NCBI GenBank assembly: GCA_030643665.1
Contig: DAOWKS010000066.1
Span: forward strand, 1 to 7,253
Origin: a bacterium
GTDB lineage: Bacteria; Patescibacteriota; Minisyncoccia; Minisyncoccales; JAGMAB01
Reading direction: 5' to 3'
DNA: 7,253 nt
Shown here: piece after piece, positions 6,285 through 7,253 of the stretch
How the letters are laid out: each line of letters begins with the position of its first letter
How positions within the stretch are numbered: position 1 is the first letter of the stretch
The notes under the pieces: generated by a model
What the model saw: only the letters and a program-made list of their open reading frames with translations
The model's database searches: none
What the model was told of the DNA's origin: nothing
Program-made: the position numbers and the translations under genes

Positions 6285-6965
6285 ATGAAGAAAAAAATTA
6301 TTGAAGAGTATAACGATAGGATAGCTTTACGTTATGATCTGGCCGAAAAAGGAAAATTTAAAGAAACTCCGACCGGAAAGATAATAGAAAAATTATTACC
6401 TTTAGTAAAAAAAGAAGATTTAATTTTAGATTTGGGTTGTGGAACAGGGAAGAGCGCTAAGCCATTTATTAGAAAAGGATGTAAGGTTATCGGAGTAGAT
6501 ATATCTTCTAAAATGTTGAAGATAGCAAAGAAAAAATTGAAAAAGAAATTTTGGAAATTATATAAATGTGATATTGAAAAAGGGTTAAATTTTAAAGACA
6601 ACTATTTTGATGTTGTTTTGGCTAGCTGGGTTTTGGAATTTGTGAAAAATATTGAAAAGACAGTTAAAGAAATGGCAAGAATTACAAAGAGAAACAGTTA
6701 TATAGCTTTCACTTATGAATTATGGAAAAAAGATTATAAAATTCAGTCAAAAAAAGAATCTTCACTTGGCAAGGGCTTGCTAAAACCCATTCCAAAACTG
6801 CTTTCTTTTAAAGTTTACAGACACACACCGAAAGAAATAGAGAAAATTTTAATTAAAAATAATTTAAAGAAAATATCTCATGAAAAATTTATTAGTTGTA
6901 GTTATTCCAAACCACCTGAGAAAATTCCTGTTTTCTACGGGATGATAATTAGCCAAAAACGCTAA
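6285..6965 (+). CDS. Class I SAM-dependent methyltransferase, substrate unknown
   Basis: This 226-residue Rossmann-fold methyltransferase of the Methyltransf_11/25 type transfers a methyl group from S-adenosylmethionine to an unidentified acceptor. Motif I is LILDLGCGTGKS (about 46-57), and the acidic ribose-binding residue is Asp72 in VIGVDIS. CDIEKGLNF (95-103) provides the motif II/III region, and DNYFDVVLASWVLEFVKNIEK (105-125) is the post-core block typical of small-molecule or lipid/quinone-type methyltransferases. It is very lysine-rich, has no membrane segment, and is probably cytoplasmic. It starts 2 bases after tatD with no Shine-Dalgarno sequence, so expression should depend on the metG-tatD transcript. 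The gene lies between two 23-base direct repeats of the tatD end, and its last codons (QKR, stop) are inside the second repeat. This suggests it was inserted here. A tRNA/rRNA or small-molecule target is equally possible. Confidence 0.9.
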   Translation: MKKKIIEEYNDRIALRYDLAEKGKFKETPTGKIIEKLLPLVKKEDLILDLGCGTGKSAKPFIRKGCKVIGVDISSKMLKIAKKKLKKKFWKLYKCDIEKGLNFKDNYFDVVLASWVLEFVKNIEKTVKEMARITKRNSYIAFTYELWKKDYKIQSKKESSLGKGLLKPIPKLLSFKVYRHTPKEIEKILIKNNLKKISHEKFISCSYSKPPEKIPVFYGMIISQKR

Positions 6966-6977
6966 AGAATTGTTTAA
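6955..6977 (+). repeat. 23-base direct repeat, copy 2 (after the methyltransferase)
   Basis: This is an exact second copy of 6250-6272. The methyltransferase stop codon (6963-6965) lies inside it. The repeat has the size of a recombination core or of a short-homology duplication, but no integrase gene is present in the window. Confidence 0.9.
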
Positions 6978-6987
6978 TCTTCTGTAA
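6955..6987 (+). pseudogene. Duplicated remnant of the tatD 3' end
   Basis: Read in the frame of the tatD tail, this stretch gives KNAKELFNLL followed by TAA (6985-6987). The real tatD ends KNAKELFKIF and stop. The remnant is therefore a second, still-readable tatD terminus with a slightly different ending, placed after the methyltransferase in a different frame from that gene. It has no start and is not expected to make a protein. The simplest reading is that tatD once ended here, before the methyltransferase segment was added. Confidence 0.65.
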
Positions 6988-7026
6988 AAAAAAGCGCCCG
7001 GTTTACACTTGTCTTGTGCACTGGGC
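6986..7026 (-). terminator. Factor-independent terminator of the UPF0058-like gene
   Basis: On the minus strand GCCCAGT (7026-7020) can pair with ACCGGGC (7002-6996), with one G-U pair. A CAC/GTG pairing is possible in the loop. After two bases (GC) comes a run of eight T (6993-6986). The 5' arm is made of the last codons of the UPF0058-like gene, so the terminator is partly coding. There is no T run on the + strand side, so it does not serve the methyltransferase. Confidence 0.65.
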
Positions 7027-7212
7027 TAATTCTTCACTTAAAATTTTGACTGCTTCTTTGTGTTCTTCTTTGGGTTTGGAAATTTGTTGAGGGCTAATGT
7101 TCAACTCGTTGTATTTTTTAAAAGAACCATTGTTTGCAATTCCATCTTTTTCAAGCCACTTTTTAATTTTAGTCAGAATCCAATGGAGATGAATAAATTC
7201 TTCTTTTTTCAT
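7003..7212 (-). CDS. UPF0058-like small protein (69 aa)
   Basis: This is a 69-residue cytoplasmic protein. The pattern KKEEFIHLHWILTKIKKWLE (residues 2-21), then YNELNISPQQISKPKEEHKEAVKILSEEL (34-62), resembles UPF0058 (PF01893). That is a small helical family known mainly from archaea and annotated as possibly metal-binding, with no established function. His8, His10 and His51 are present. The His that I recall after the SP..I part of the family is a Ser here (Ser45). It is transcribed leftwards, convergent with the metG-tatD-methyltransferase operon. It starts at 7212 with a strong AAAGGAGG ribosome binding site, and its 3' end forms part of its own terminator. A TGTTATAAC extended -10-like string lies just upstream (7230-7238), but it is rather close to the ATG. 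The family call is from memory. The gene itself is well supported by its translation and termination signals. Confidence 0.85.
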   Translation of the reverse strand: MKKEEFIHLHWILTKIKKWLEKDGIANNGSFKKYNELNISPQQISKPKEEHKEAVKILSEELAQCTRQV

Positions 7213-7218
7213 TTTATT

Positions 7219-7226
7219 CCTCCTTT
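7219..7226 (-). promoter_or_regulatory. Strong ribosome binding site of the UPF0058-like gene
   Basis: The minus strand reads AAAGGAGG, then 6 bases (AATAAA), then ATG at 7212. This is an essentially full Shine-Dalgarno match at ideal spacing. It fixes the start codon and shows that the organism uses Shine-Dalgarno initiation for at least some genes. Confidence 0.85.
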
Positions 7227-7253
7227 ATTGTTATAACACTTCTTTTTATTTTA

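Noticed and set aside
7230..7238. Extended -10-like string TGTTATAAC upstream of the UPF0058-like gene
   Set aside because: It would place the transcript start inside the ribosome binding site, and any -35 box would run to or past the window edge. It is not strong enough for a separate feature.

Overview
The window is AT-rich, densely packed DNA. It looks like part of a small bacterial genome, most likely a Candidate Phyla Radiation (Patescibacteria/Parcubacteria-like) member. This assignment is inference. It rests on the single-chain glycyl-tRNA synthetase, an RsmI and a MetG that both lack common C-terminal domains, the M16 peptidase / AI-2E / rsmI gene order, overlapping genes, and short palindromic repeats inside coding genes. 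A sigma70-like promoter with an exact TTGACA -35 supports a bacterium over an archaeon. One small gene (7003-7212) resembles the mainly archaeal UPF0058 family.

Layout. Positions 1-3770 hold a + strand operon: the 3' part of glycyl-tRNA synthetase, an M16 zinc peptidase, an AI-2E family membrane protein and rsmI. The junctions overlap by 8, 4 and 4 bases, so translation is probably coupled. Positions 3771-4013 are an intergenic region that is not empty. Its minus strand carries a 47-residue cysteine-rich gene with a good ribosome binding site and a near-consensus promoter whose -35 box lies over the metG start codon. Positions 4014-6965 hold a second + strand operon: metG, tatD and a class I methyltransferase, with gaps of 4 and 2 bases. 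Positions 7003-7212 hold a minus-strand UPF0058-like gene with a strong Shine-Dalgarno sequence and a factor-independent terminator that begins inside its own 3' end.

How the genes fit together. Most are housekeeping genes: two aminoacyl-tRNA synthetases (Gly, Met), a 16S rRNA 2'-O-methyltransferase (RsmI), a TatD-type metal-dependent nuclease/hydrolase, a processing-type peptidase and a membrane permease-like protein. They suit a translation-centred cluster in a reduced genome.

The unusual content is structural. (1) Short repeats lie in frame inside conserved proteins. A 16-base perfect palindrome occurs in rsmI and again in metG in a different reading phase. rsmI also holds a hairpin and a 22-base-period direct repeat, and tatD holds a PEQSRR-type repeat. 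(2) The methyltransferase gene is bracketed by 23-base perfect direct repeats that duplicate the 3' end of tatD, which suggests a one-gene insertion or duplication. (3) The two small minus-strand genes have strong translation signals, whereas most large operon genes have none visible.
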